This document shows, one piece after another, positions 17,539 through 25,824 of a stretch of DNA of 41,227 bases. The notes under the pieces are model-generated. The model saw only the letters and a program-made list of their open reading frames with translations. It ran no database searches and was not told where the DNA came from. Source of the stretch: a bacterium (lineage in GTDB: Bacteria; Verrucomicrobiota; Verrucomicrobiia; Limisphaerales; J093); contig JAKANS010000032.1 in NCBI GenBank assembly GCA_021823625.1, forward strand, positions 1 through 41,227, written 5' to 3'. Positions within the stretch are counted from its first letter, which is position 1; every line of letters begins with the position of its first letter. The position numbers were made by a program, and so were the translations under genes.

Positions 17539-18600
17539 TCAATCGTCTTGTTTTTCCAGCTTGGCGATCATGCGCCGCAGCTTGCTCAGCGCGAGGTTTT
17601 GAATCTGGCGGATGCGCTCGCGGGTGACGCCAAAAACCGTGCCGACCGCCTCAAGCGTTTTCTCGCCGCCGCCATCGAGGCCGAACCGGTAGCGCAGGAT
17701 CCGCTTTTCCCGCTCGTCCAACCGCTCGATCATCTCGCCCAGCATGAGCGTGACGGTCTTGCCTTCGAGCATCGCGTACGGATCCGCGGCGCGCTCGTCC
17801 TCGACCACTTCGGCGTAAGTGTCCGATTCGTCGTCGCCGATCGGGGCGTCCAGCGAGGTAGGCCGGAAGGACGCCAGGCGCAACTGGGTGACCTTCCCCG
17901 GCGAAACGCCCAGCTCCTCGGCCAGCTCTTCGTCGGTGGGTTCGCGGCCGAACACCTCCTGGAGTTTCATCGCGATGCGGCGCATCCGCGAAATCTTGTC
18001 CACGAGGTGGACGGGGAGGCGGATGGTCTTGGCCTGGTTGGCGAGGGCGCGCTTGATGGATTGCTTGATCCACCACGCCGCGTAGGTCGAGAGCTTGCCG
18101 CCTTTGGCGGGATCGAAGCGCTCGACCGCCTTCATCAGGCCGAGGTTGCCCTCGTTGATCAGGTCGAGCAGCGGCAGGCCGAGGCCGTCGTAGTCGTGGG
18201 CGATTTTCACGACCAGCCGCAGGTTGGCCTTGATCATGTGCTCGCGCGCCTTGCGGTCGCCCCGCTTGATCCGCGCCGCCAGCTCGATCTCCTCCTGGAC
18301 GGTGAGCAACTTCACCTGCCCGATCTCGCGCAGGTAGAGCTTGATCGCCGAATCGGCGTCGTAACTGCCGCGCTCGCGCGCATTCGCCTCGATCGCCGCC
18401 TCGTCACGCGGCACGGCCACGGGTGCGGGGGGCGGCGGCACCGGGGCAGCGACCGAGGCAGGTGGCGCGGGCGGCGGCGGAGTGGGACGCCGGCGGGGGC
18501 GGCGCTGGACAACACGGCCCTCCGACTGGCGCCCGCGATTGGTGCGCTGGGTCGGTCGGGTTGAGGAGGCGGAGCGACCTGCTTTACTCTGGCCCGGCAT
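17539..18600 (-). CDS. RNA polymerase sigma-70 family factor with short basic/proline-rich N-terminus
   Basis: 353 residues from the ATG at 18600; an upstream in-frame ATG at 18639 is less likely because it adds only low-complexity sequence. After an Arg/Pro-rich tail (residues to about 70) come region 1.2 (SAIKLYLREIGQVKLLT), region 2 (KANLRLVVKIAHDYDGLGLP, LDLINEGNLGLMKAVERFD, STYAAWWIKQSIKRAL), region 3 (TIRLPVHLVDKISRMRR, ELAEELGVS) and region 4 with EKRILRYRFGLDGGGEKTL and the helix-turn-helix VFGVTRERIRQIQNLALSKL. Region 1.1 is missing and region 2.3/2.4 reads DPAKGGKLSTYAAWW rather than the primary-sigma KGFKFSTYATWW, so this may be an alternative RpoD-like factor. The Pro/Arg tail is unusual. 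Confidence 0.9.
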   Translation of the reverse strand: MPGQSKAGRSASSTRPTQRTNRGRQSEGRVVQRRPRRRPTPPPPAPPASVAAPVPPPPAPVAVPRDEAAIEANARERGSYDADSAIKLYLREIGQVKLLTVQEEIELAARIKRGDRKAREHMIKANLRLVVKIAHDYDGLGLPLLDLINEGNLGLMKAVERFDPAKGGKLSTYAAWWIKQSIKRALANQAKTIRLPVHLVDKISRMRRIAMKLQEVFGREPTDEELAEELGVSPGKVTQLRLASFRPTSLDAPIGDDESDTYAEVVEDERAADPYAMLEGKTVTLMLGEMIERLDEREKRILRYRFGLDGGGEKTLEAVGTVFGVTRERIRQIQNLALSKLRRMIAKLEKQDD

Positions 18601-18886
18601 AGGCTGGCGTAGAGTGGGAGTTGGGCCGGGCGGCTTCAAGCAAATGTTGCTTCAGCCCGAATTTTGAAGCACGCCCGCTCCCGGGCGTCGCGGGACGCGC
18701 CCTCGCAGCCAGCACCTTGGGACCGCGTCTGGATTGCGGCGCCGAAAGCATTTCCGCCCCCCCGGACTTTTCCGCGAAGGCGTGCTTCCCGGCGAACCGC
18801 CGTCGCTTGCTGGAATGGCAGCCCCGGAACCGGGCGCAGAACCCCAAATATGCTCACCCGCCAAACCTGCGCTACGATGGCGGGCA

Positions 18887-20281
18887 TTGAACTTGTCGCG
18901 CCTGTCTGACCCGGTCGCACCGGGCACCCGCGGTGGCCCGCCCTGGTGGCGCGGGCTGAGCCGGTATCATTGGTTCGTGCTCGCCGTGGCGGCCTTGGGC
19001 TGGCTGTTCGACTGCCTGGACCAGCAACTCTTCAACATCGCCCGCGTACCAGCCATGAAGGACTTGCTGGGCACGGCCGACATGCGCGTGGTGACCGAGT
19101 ACGGCGGTTATGCCACGTCGATCTTCCTGGTTGGTTGGGCGGCCGGCGGCCTGGGCTTCGGCATCCTTGGCGACCGCATTGGCCGCGCGCGGACCATGGT
19201 GCTCACGATCCTGCTTTACTCGCTGTGCACCGGGCTGAGCGCGTTGGCCACCGGCTTCTGGGATTTCGCGCTGTACCGGTTTCTCACCGGGCTGGGCGTG
19301 GGCGGCGAATGGGCGGTGGGCGTGGCCCTGGTCGCGGAAACCATGCCCGAGCGCGCCCGGCCGCAGGCGCTGGGCTTGCTGCAAACGTTGTCCACCGTCG
19401 GCAACGTGACCGCGGCGCTGATCGCGATGGGGCTGGGTTGGCTCGAACAAAGCGGCCAGATGGGCAGGCTGGATGTGTGGCGGCTGATGTTTTTGATCGG
19501 CGCCGTGCCGGCCTTGCTCACGGTTTTCATCCGCCGGCGGCTCAAGGAACCGGAGCGATGGCAACACGCGGTGGCCACGGGCGCTGCCCAGAAGCGGGCG
19601 GGATCTTACGCGGAACTGTTCGGAAACCCGCGTTGGCGCCGGAACGCAATCGTTGGCTTTTTGCTGGCGTTCGCGGGCGTGGTGGGGTTGTGGGGCATCC
19701 TATTTTTCAGCATCGACCTTATCCGCGCCGTGCTGCGGCAGGCCTTCGCCGGGGAAAACCTGGAACCCGCGGTGCTGGCCGGTCGGCTCAATCTCTGGGC
19801 CGGCATCGCCAGCATCTTGATCAACGTGGGCGCGTTCGCCGGGATGTGGACGTTCAGCGTGCTGAACGAGCGGATCGGCCGGCGGGCGTCGTTTGCGCTG
19901 GCGTTCGGGCTGGCGCTGGTCTGCACCGCGCTGGGGTTCGCGTTCATTCGCACGCGCGCGGACATCTTCTGGCTGGTGCCGTTGATGAGCTTCGGGCAAT
20001 TCGGGCTGTTTGCCGGCTATGCGATCTACCTGCCGGAACTGTTCCCGACCCGCCTGCGCAGCACCGGGGTTTCGTTCTGCTACAACGTCGGCCGGTTCCT
20101 CGCCGCTTTGGGACCGCTCACCTTGGGTCTGCTGACCAGCAAAGTGTTCGGGCACCTGCCGGGCCTGTTGCCGTTGCGGTACGCGGGCATCTCGCTGTGC
20201 GTGGTCTTTCTGATCGGCCTGGCGGCGCTGCCGTTCGCGCCGGAGACCAAAGGCCGCGGCCTGCCCGACGACGCGGCGTAG
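18887..20281 (+). CDS. MFS transporter, sugar/acid symporter-like
   Basis: Twelve-span major facilitator with the N-terminal YHWFVLAVAALGWLFDCLDQ helix, the inter-helix 2-3 loop GILGDRIGRARTMV (the conserved GD-x-x-GR motif), RFLTGLGVGGEWAVG in helix 4, and YLPELFPTRLRSTGVSFCYN near helix 11. These features match the aromatic-acid/sialate-like symporters (metabolite:H+ symporter family); substrate unknown. No ATG lies close to the first helix in frame. The TTG at 18887 gives a 464-residue protein with a short cytoplasmic leader and is my choice; an ATG at 18734 would add 51 residues of low-quality sequence. It is divergent from the sigma factor gene and convergent with a paralogue. Confidence 0.85.
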   Translation: MNLSRLSDPVAPGTRGGPPWWRGLSRYHWFVLAVAALGWLFDCLDQQLFNIARVPAMKDLLGTADMRVVTEYGGYATSIFLVGWAAGGLGFGILGDRIGRARTMVLTILLYSLCTGLSALATGFWDFALYRFLTGLGVGGEWAVGVALVAETMPERARPQALGLLQTLSTVGNVTAALIAMGLGWLEQSGQMGRLDVWRLMFLIGAVPALLTVFIRRRLKEPERWQHAVATGAAQKRAGSYAELFGNPRWRRNAIVGFLLAFAGVVGLWGILFFSIDLIRAVLRQAFAGENLEPAVLAGRLNLWAGIASILINVGAFAGMWTFSVLNERIGRRASFALAFGLALVCTALGFAFIRTRADIFWLVPLMSFGQFGLFAGYAIYLPELFPTRLRSTGVSFCYNVGRFLAALGPLTLGLLTSKVFGHLPGLLPLRYAGISLCVVFLIGLAALPFAPETKGRGLPDDAA

Positions 20282-20325
20282 CGCGCGGAACCGAAGCGTT
20301 GAACCCGAATTCCGAAGTTGGGGAG

Positions 20326-20367
20326 CACACCCGCCCTCGGGTGTGGCTGGACGTGCTTCGCGTCCAG
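20326..20367. repeat. two adjacent hairpins between convergent MFS genes
   Basis: 20326-20345 is CACACCCG-CCCT-CGGGTGTG, an 8-bp perfect stem with a 4-base loop. Immediately after it 20347-20367 is CTGGACG-TGCTTCG-CGTCCAG, a 7-bp perfect stem with a 7-base loop. No U-tract follows either. They sit just past the stop of the rightward transporter and may help end or insulate its transcript. Confidence 0.6.
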
Positions 20368-20421
20368 CGCCTGGGCCACGCGCCGGCCTGGCCGTTGGCC
20401 GCCTGGTTTCCGGCGCGAGCC

Positions 20422-20468
20422 GTTTTCGGCGAGGGCGCCGAAAACTGCATGCGGAGCGCGGGCGCTCC
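20422..20468. terminator. paired hairpins, probable bidirectional terminator
   Basis: 20422-20445 is a 10-bp perfect stem, GTTTTCGGCG-AGGG-CGCCGAAAAC, with A/T-rich flanks in the stem giving TTTT on one strand and AAAA on the other. It is followed at 20453-20468 by GGAGCG-CGGG-CGCTCC, a 6-bp stem. Lying between two genes that face each other, this is a reasonable bidirectional terminator, though a classical trailing T run is absent. Confidence 0.5.
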
Positions 20469-20517
20469 CCAGTCCACTTCGGTTTTCGGGTTGAAGCCGG
20501 CGCCCGGCGGAGGTGGC

Positions 20518-21870
20518 TCAGTCTTCCGGCAACGGCTGGCCTTTGGTTTCCGGCGCCCAGATCAGGGTCACCAGACCGAGCACGAAGATGAAGGACAGGA
20601 TGGTGGCCGCCATCCGGAACGGTTCGGCCACGCCGTGGTCGGACAAAGCTCGGTTGATATACATCAACGCGGGTGGAAACGCCGCGGCCAGGTAGCGCAC
20701 GGTGTTGTAGCAGAAACCCACCCCCGTGCCGCGCAGCCGGGTCGGGAACAACTCGGGGAAATAAATCGAGTACCCGCCGAAAACCGACAGTTGCGCGAAC
20801 CCCATCATGGGCAGCATCCAGTACGCGTCCATGCCGCTGCGCAGGTTGCGGAAAACGAAAATGGTGGCGAACAGGCACAAAATGAAGGCGCCGAAGAACG
20901 CCAGCCGCCGGCCCGCGAAGGTGGCCACCAGGGTGAACGTCATCATGCCCAGGAACGACCCCACGTCCTGCAACGCGGTCCCGTAGCCACGCACCAAGTC
21001 CACGACCTTTTGCGGTTCGCCCTGCAAAGCCGTCGAGATCAGTTCCGGCGAGAAAAAGCCGATGCCCCACAGCCCGGCCATACCGGCCAGACCCAGGCCC
21101 ACGCCGACGAGCGTGTTGCGCCGCCAGCGGGGATGGCGAAACAGGTCGGGGATCGAGCCGAGGTGTTTCGACGGATCGGCGCCGGCGCGCGTTTGCGCCT
21201 TGGCCTGTTGCCAGGCCAGCGGTTCCTTCAACAGAAACATGATGGGCACGATCAACAACGCCGGCAGCACTCCCACGAAAAAGATCACGCGCCAGCCGCT
21301 GAACCCGAACAGGAAGTCCGCCTGCCCCGGCTGGATGCGCGTGCTCAACAGCGAGCCGATGATGTTCCCGCTCGCCGACAGCGCCTGGAGCGAACCCAGC
21401 GCCAGCGATCGGAATCCCGCCGGCACGCTTTCGGCCACCAGCGTCGTGGCCGCCCCGAACATCCCGCCCACGCCCAACCCCACCAGGAACCGGTACGCCA
21501 GAAAATCGTAGCCGGACTGCGCCAGGCCCGACAAGCCGGTGAAGCCGGAATACACCAGGAGCGTGACGACCATCGTTTTCACGCGCCCCCACCGGTCGCT
21601 CATCATGCCGAAAATGATGCCACCAGTGGCCCAGCCGATCATCATCGAGGCGGTGGCCAGCCCGCCCCAGTCCTTGACATCGGTGGCGGAAGCGGCGCGG
21701 CCCAGGACTTCGCGCAACGCCGGTTCGCGGGCCAGCGCGAAAATGCGTTGGTCCATGCAATCGAACAGCCAGCCTGCCGACGCGATAAGGACGACCAGCC
21801 AATGGTAAGAGGTGACGCCGGCAAAGACGCTGGTTTTGCCAGGTGAGGTGGCAGGCGAGGCGGTATGCAT
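20518..21870 (-). CDS. MFS transporter, paralogue of the facing gene
   Basis: 450 residues, twelve predicted spans, with the same landmarks as the gene facing it: YHWLVVLIASAGWLFDCMDQ in the first helix, GMMSDRWGRVKTMV in loop 2-3, YRFLVGLGVGGMFGAATTLV in helix 4, a PRWRRNTLVGVGLGLAGMAG segment in the middle, and IYFPELFPTRLRGTGVGFCY near helix 11, ending in WAPETKGQPLPED. The two transporters clearly belong to one subfamily (metabolite:H+ symporter-like) but differ enough that they probably carry different substrates. Cytoplasmic N-terminus of about 20 residues from ATG 21870. Confidence 0.88.
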   Translation of the reverse strand: MHTASPATSPGKTSVFAGVTSYHWLVVLIASAGWLFDCMDQRIFALAREPALREVLGRAASATDVKDWGGLATASMMIGWATGGIIFGMMSDRWGRVKTMVVTLLVYSGFTGLSGLAQSGYDFLAYRFLVGLGVGGMFGAATTLVAESVPAGFRSLALGSLQALSASGNIIGSLLSTRIQPGQADFLFGFSGWRVIFFVGVLPALLIVPIMFLLKEPLAWQQAKAQTRAGADPSKHLGSIPDLFRHPRWRRNTLVGVGLGLAGMAGLWGIGFFSPELISTALQGEPQKVVDLVRGYGTALQDVGSFLGMMTFTLVATFAGRRLAFFGAFILCLFATIFVFRNLRSGMDAYWMLPMMGFAQLSVFGGYSIYFPELFPTRLRGTGVGFCYNTVRYLAAAFPPALMYINRALSDHGVAEPFRMAATILSFIFVLGLVTLIWAPETKGQPLPED

Positions 21871-22042
21871 GATGGTGGCGCTCAGGCTCGGTTCAACGTC
21901 GGACCGGCAAAACGACCGGGATTTGCGGGCGAGTCTCCGCGACGGCAGAACACCATGTCAAGGTCAGGCGCCGAGCCCGCAAGTTTTTCGCGCCTCCGCC
22001 GGTTGGGCACCGACTAACCACCGTCGTGCCGTCACCGCCAGC

Positions 22043-23650
22043 TCACTTTCGCCCGGTCAAAAACCAGGTGGTCATCCGGCCCTTGCCTTTGATCTCGGTC
22101 TCGCCCCGACACTCGAACGTGTATGTCTCGCGCAGCCGCTCGTAGGTGGCCGGCGCCACCTGGATACGCCCCGGCAGGCTGTGGCTTTCCATCCGGCTCG
22201 CGGTGTTCACCGTGTCGCCCCAGAGATCGTAGTTGAACTTGTGCCGGCCGATGATGCCCGCAATGACCGGCCCGGTGCTGATGCCCACGCGAATGCGGAT
22301 GGGCGGGCGGACCGCCGCAAAGCTGCGCTCGATGGTTTCGACCATGTTGAGCGCCACCTCCGCCACCGCCTCGGCGTGGTCGGGACGCGGCGTGGGCAAC
22401 CCACCCACCACCATGTACGCGTCTCCGATGGTCTTGATCTTCTCGAGCCCTTGCGCCTCCGCCAGCCCGTCGAACGCCGAGAAGATGTCGTCCAAGAGCC
22501 GCACCACCGCGACCGACTCGACCTGGGCGGACAACGCGGTGAACCCCACCAAGTCCGCGAACAACACGGTAACTTCGGGCAGGCTGTCCACAATGGTGGT
22601 TTCGCCGCGCTTCAACCGGTCTGCGATCGGCCGGGGCAACACGTTCAACAAAAGCGACTCGGACTTGTGCCGCTCGCTTTCAAGCGCCGCAAGGTAGGCC
22701 GTTTCCTGCTGCCTCAGCCGGCTTTTTTCGAGACACGCGCCGATGCGGGCGCGCAGCAGGACGGCGTTGAACGGTTTGGCCAGGTAATCCTCCGCGCCCA
22801 TCAAGATGCACCGGACCACGCTGTCCATTTCGTCGAGCGCGGAAAGCATGATCACCGGCAGGTGCCGCAGCGCGGGATCGGCCTTGAGCCGCGCCAGGAC
22901 CTGGTCGCCGTCGAACGGCGGCATGAGCATGTCCAGCAGCACCAGGTCGAACGGCTTTTCGTGCAGCCGGCCCAGCGCGGCGGCGCCGTTCTCGGCGGCC
23001 TCCACGGTGAAGCCTTGCTGGCGCAGGCGACGGGCCAGCAGTTCGCGGTTGCCGGGGTCGTCATCGACCACGAGGAGATTCCCGCCCAGCGCCGCGTCCG
23101 GCGAGGCGGGTTGCTGGGCCGACGGCCGGGCGAGCGCGAGGGCGTCCGGGTGCGCGGCGGGCGTCACGGCGGGTTTCGCCTGCTCGGCCGCCGCGAGGGC
23201 TTCGACGGTGAGCAATTCGGGCAGGAGCCGCAGAAACGTCGCCGCCGCGCCGTGAATTTTTTCGAGGTCGGGCAGGAATTCCATCGCCGCGTCGTGCTCG
23301 GCGAGTTCCATCAACATTTCGCTGTAGCCGGTGACGTGGTTGAGCGGCGTGCGCAGTTCCGCGTGCAAATGGCGGAGGTCGATCCGCCCGGCCGTCAGTT
23401 TCTCGGGGGCCAGTTCCTCGCGGATCGCGTCCACGAGTTGCGCGCCGGCGGTGTGGATACGTTTGAGGTCGGGGAGAAACTGCGGCCGGCCGCGCTCGAG
23501 GGCCTGTTCCTGCAGCATCTCCGCGTAGCCGAGGATGTGCGAAGCCGGCGTGCGCAGATCGTGGCGGATGCGCGCCAGCGGGTCCACCTGCCGCGCCTCG
23601 GATTCGGGGGCGGCGGATTCGCGGGAATCGGGCTGCGTCGGGCCGGTCAT
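22043..23650 (-). CDS. adenylate cyclase (class III) with receiver domain and duplicated HisKA-like segment
   Basis: 535 residues, no membrane span. Residues 28-78 and 93-145 are two copies of a histidine-kinase dimerisation segment, each with an H-box (RHDLRTPASHILGYAEML with H30; HAELRTPLNHVTGYSEML with H96) and each followed by (E)FLPDL-x-(R/K)IH; no HATPase domain follows. Residues 191-310 are a complete receiver domain (VVDDDPGN, phospho-acceptor D240 in LVLLDMLMP, K292 in LAKPF). A coiled-coil linker (310-345) leads to the class III cyclase: metal-binding D366 (VLFADLVGFT) and D410 (KIKTIGDAYM), with adenine-selecting Lys in EKIKTIG and Asp in NYDLWGD, and R486 in VNTASRM. These residues favour cAMP rather than cGMP as product. 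Eighteen bases separate it from the OPT transporter gene upstream. Confidence 0.9.
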   Translation of the reverse strand: MTGPTQPDSRESAAPESEARQVDPLARIRHDLRTPASHILGYAEMLQEQALERGRPQFLPDLKRIHTAGAQLVDAIREELAPEKLTAGRIDLRHLHAELRTPLNHVTGYSEMLMELAEHDAAMEFLPDLEKIHGAAATFLRLLPELLTVEALAAAEQAKPAVTPAAHPDALALARPSAQQPASPDAALGGNLLVVDDDPGNRELLARRLRQQGFTVEAAENGAAALGRLHEKPFDLVLLDMLMPPFDGDQVLARLKADPALRHLPVIMLSALDEMDSVVRCILMGAEDYLAKPFNAVLLRARIGACLEKSRLRQQETAYLAALESERHKSESLLLNVLPRPIADRLKRGETTIVDSLPEVTVLFADLVGFTALSAQVESVAVVRLLDDIFSAFDGLAEAQGLEKIKTIGDAYMVVGGLPTPRPDHAEAVAEVALNMVETIERSFAAVRPPIRIRVGISTGPVIAGIIGRHKFNYDLWGDTVNTASRMESHSLPGRIQVAPATYERLRETYTFECRGETEIKGKGRMTTWFLTGRK

Positions 23651-23667
23651 GCGTTGGCCTCAACGTC

Positions 23668-25581
23668 TCACTGCCCGCCGGCGAGCACCAGATTTTCCAG
23701 CAGGATCACCACGATGCCCATGATGGCCCCGCCGGCGATGACGCCTCCACAGATCGGCTCCTGGTTTTGCACGATGAGCTTGTTCGCGGTGGATTCCGGT
23801 TTGCGAAAGACCTTCCCGGCGATCCAGAAGATCAGTGCGCCCAGGAACATCGACAGGCAGGTGTTGAACGGAATGACCGACGCCAGGCCGATGCCCACGC
23901 CGGAAAGCCAGAACCGGCCTTTGGTCGCCAGCCGCAACCCCTCCAGCGCGAGGCCAAGCAGCGCCCCAAACAGTGCGGCCCAGCGGGCGGATTGCTGCAG
24001 GTTCGACAGGCCCTGGGTGAGCAACTGGGCCACCGCGTGCCAGACCGAGGCGGCCGGCATGGGCTGCTCTTTGAACAACTCGTTCACGCCGCCGTGCATA
24101 AAGGCCAGGTAAAACACCGGCACCGAAACGAGCGCGCCGGCGAAGATGCCCAGCACGTGGCCGACCGCCTGCTGGCGCGGTTTGGCGCCAAGCATGTAGC
24201 CGGGCTTGATGTCCATGAGCAGATTCGACGCGTGCAACGCCACCTCGCCGGTGATGCCGGCGGTCATGAGGTTGGTCTTGATGTTGCCGGGCGCGAGCGC
24301 GCCAAAGGTGAGCTGCGTGAGCTTTCCCAGCGCGCCGCTGGGTGTGATCGAGGTCAGCGCGGTCGAATTCACGCCGATCAGCGCGAAGACGAACACCAAG
24401 GGAATCGCCAGGAAGCCCAGCCCCAAGGAGACGTCGAAGAACCAATGGGCCAGCAGGACCACCACCGTGCCGACCAGCGGAATGCCAATCACGAACACCT
24501 TCATCGGCAGCTCGATGTCGCGCAGCGGATCGCTGTCCGCCTTCGCCCGGCCTTTGCGCGTGAGCCCCCGGAAGGCGCCAAACACGACCTTCGGCTTCGA
24601 GAAAAACGCGAACAGCGAGGAGGCGGTCATCATCGCCACCCCACCCCAGAGCGCCCATTTCGTGATTTCGCGAAAGCCGAAGTGCCGCACCCCGTCGGTC
24701 ACCACGCCGGCAATGTCGCCGTGCGAAATCGCCCAGGGTACCAGGATCAGGTAATTCAACACGGCGCCGATCACGAGCGACACGCCGGTGCGGATGCCCA
24801 TCAGGCCGCCGGTCGCCATCAGTACGAAGTCCGAGTCCAGACGCACGGTGAGTTCGCGCAGATCCACGCCGCGCACGCTGACGGTGGCGAACTTGTAGAT
24901 CCAGGCGTCGAGGTAGTCGGGAATGGTCAACGCGGACAGCTTGAGTTTCTCAAGAATGGCTTGGCTTTGGAAAACCTTCAGCACCGCCGCGAGTCCGCCG
25001 GACACCAACAAGATTTTCGCCTTGAACAGGCCCACCTTCGCGTCGCCGGTGTGGAGCGCGTCCATCACAATGCCCGCCGCGCGGCCTTCCGGGAACGGGT
25101 GCTGCTCGTCGTTGATGAACCGCCGTTTGAGCGGAAACGCGAACAGCACACCGAGGACGGCGAGCGACATGATCCAGCAAAACGTTTGCGCCATCGGAAC
25201 GGTCTTGCCGGTCACGAGCATGTACGCCGCCAGGCTGGAGATCATCGGCGAGGTCATGTAGCCCGCGGCGGTGGCGATGGATTGCATCGCGTTGTTTTCG
25301 AGGATGGTGAACTCGCGTCCCAAGCCGACGCCTTCGAGCACCTTGAACAGGCCGAAGGCGAGAATGACCGAAGTGATGCCCACGCCGAGCGTCCAGCCGG
25401 TTTTGGCTCCGACGTAGAGATTGGTCAGCGATAGCACGCCGCCGAGCAACATCCCGGTCAGCGCGGAGCGGAGGGTGAGCTGGGGCATGTCGCCCTTCCA
25501 GACGTTCTCGAACCACCACCGGTCCTTTTGTTCGAGCGTCCAGGTGCGGACCTGCTCCGCGTCAAGCTGCTTTAACGCCAT
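23668..25581 (-). CDS. OPT-family oligopeptide/metal-chelate transporter
   Basis: 637 residues with about 14-16 hydrophobic spans. Recognisable OPT-superfamily features are LTLRSALTGMLLGGVLSLTNLYVGAKTGWTLG at the start, ENNAMQSIATAAGYM, the loop RRFINDEQHPFPEGRAAG-like segment (FPEG is typical of bacterial OPT proteins), and LMDIKPGYMLGAKPRQQAVG in the second half. OPT carriers import small peptides or metal-siderophore complexes by proton coupling; the bacterial subfamily substrate is mostly undefined. It shares a strand and a 17-base gap with the cyclase gene, so the two are likely one transcript. The start ATG at 25581 gives a soluble N-terminus of about 35 residues, normal for the family. 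Confidence 0.9.
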   Translation of the reverse strand: MALKQLDAEQVRTWTLEQKDRWWFENVWKGDMPQLTLRSALTGMLLGGVLSLTNLYVGAKTGWTLGVGITSVILAFGLFKVLEGVGLGREFTILENNAMQSIATAAGYMTSPMISSLAAYMLVTGKTVPMAQTFCWIMSLAVLGVLFAFPLKRRFINDEQHPFPEGRAAGIVMDALHTGDAKVGLFKAKILLVSGGLAAVLKVFQSQAILEKLKLSALTIPDYLDAWIYKFATVSVRGVDLRELTVRLDSDFVLMATGGLMGIRTGVSLVIGAVLNYLILVPWAISHGDIAGVVTDGVRHFGFREITKWALWGGVAMMTASSLFAFFSKPKVVFGAFRGLTRKGRAKADSDPLRDIELPMKVFVIGIPLVGTVVVLLAHWFFDVSLGLGFLAIPLVFVFALIGVNSTALTSITPSGALGKLTQLTFGALAPGNIKTNLMTAGITGEVALHASNLLMDIKPGYMLGAKPRQQAVGHVLGIFAGALVSVPVFYLAFMHGGVNELFKEQPMPAASVWHAVAQLLTQGLSNLQQSARWAALFGALLGLALEGLRLATKGRFWLSGVGIGLASVIPFNTCLSMFLGALIFWIAGKVFRKPESTANKLIVQNQEPICGGVIAGGAIMGIVVILLENLVLAGGQ

Positions 25582-25824
25582 GAATCACCTGAGTTTGCTG
25601 TTCGCCGCGCAGAGTGGTGGGGACGGCGGCGCCCACACAAGTGGAAAGTCGCAAATCGATTCGGAGCGCCGGGATCCGACGGGCATCGGCTGCTGCGACG
25701 CGGACTTGGAGCGCCGATGTCCAACCGGTGCAGTCGCTGGCAGAGGCTACCGCACTTTCCCCAACCCCGATCGGCTTCGCGTTTGCGTCCGAGGCGATCC
25801 TCTGCCACACATGACGGGTACTCA

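Noticed and set aside
18946..21846. Rightward 966-residue frame across both MFS genes
   Set aside because: Runs out of frame through one transporter and antisense through the other; no domain and heavy Arg/His/Gln bias.
23767..25434. Rightward frame opposite the OPT transporter
   Set aside because: Antisense shadow of a well-recognised membrane protein.
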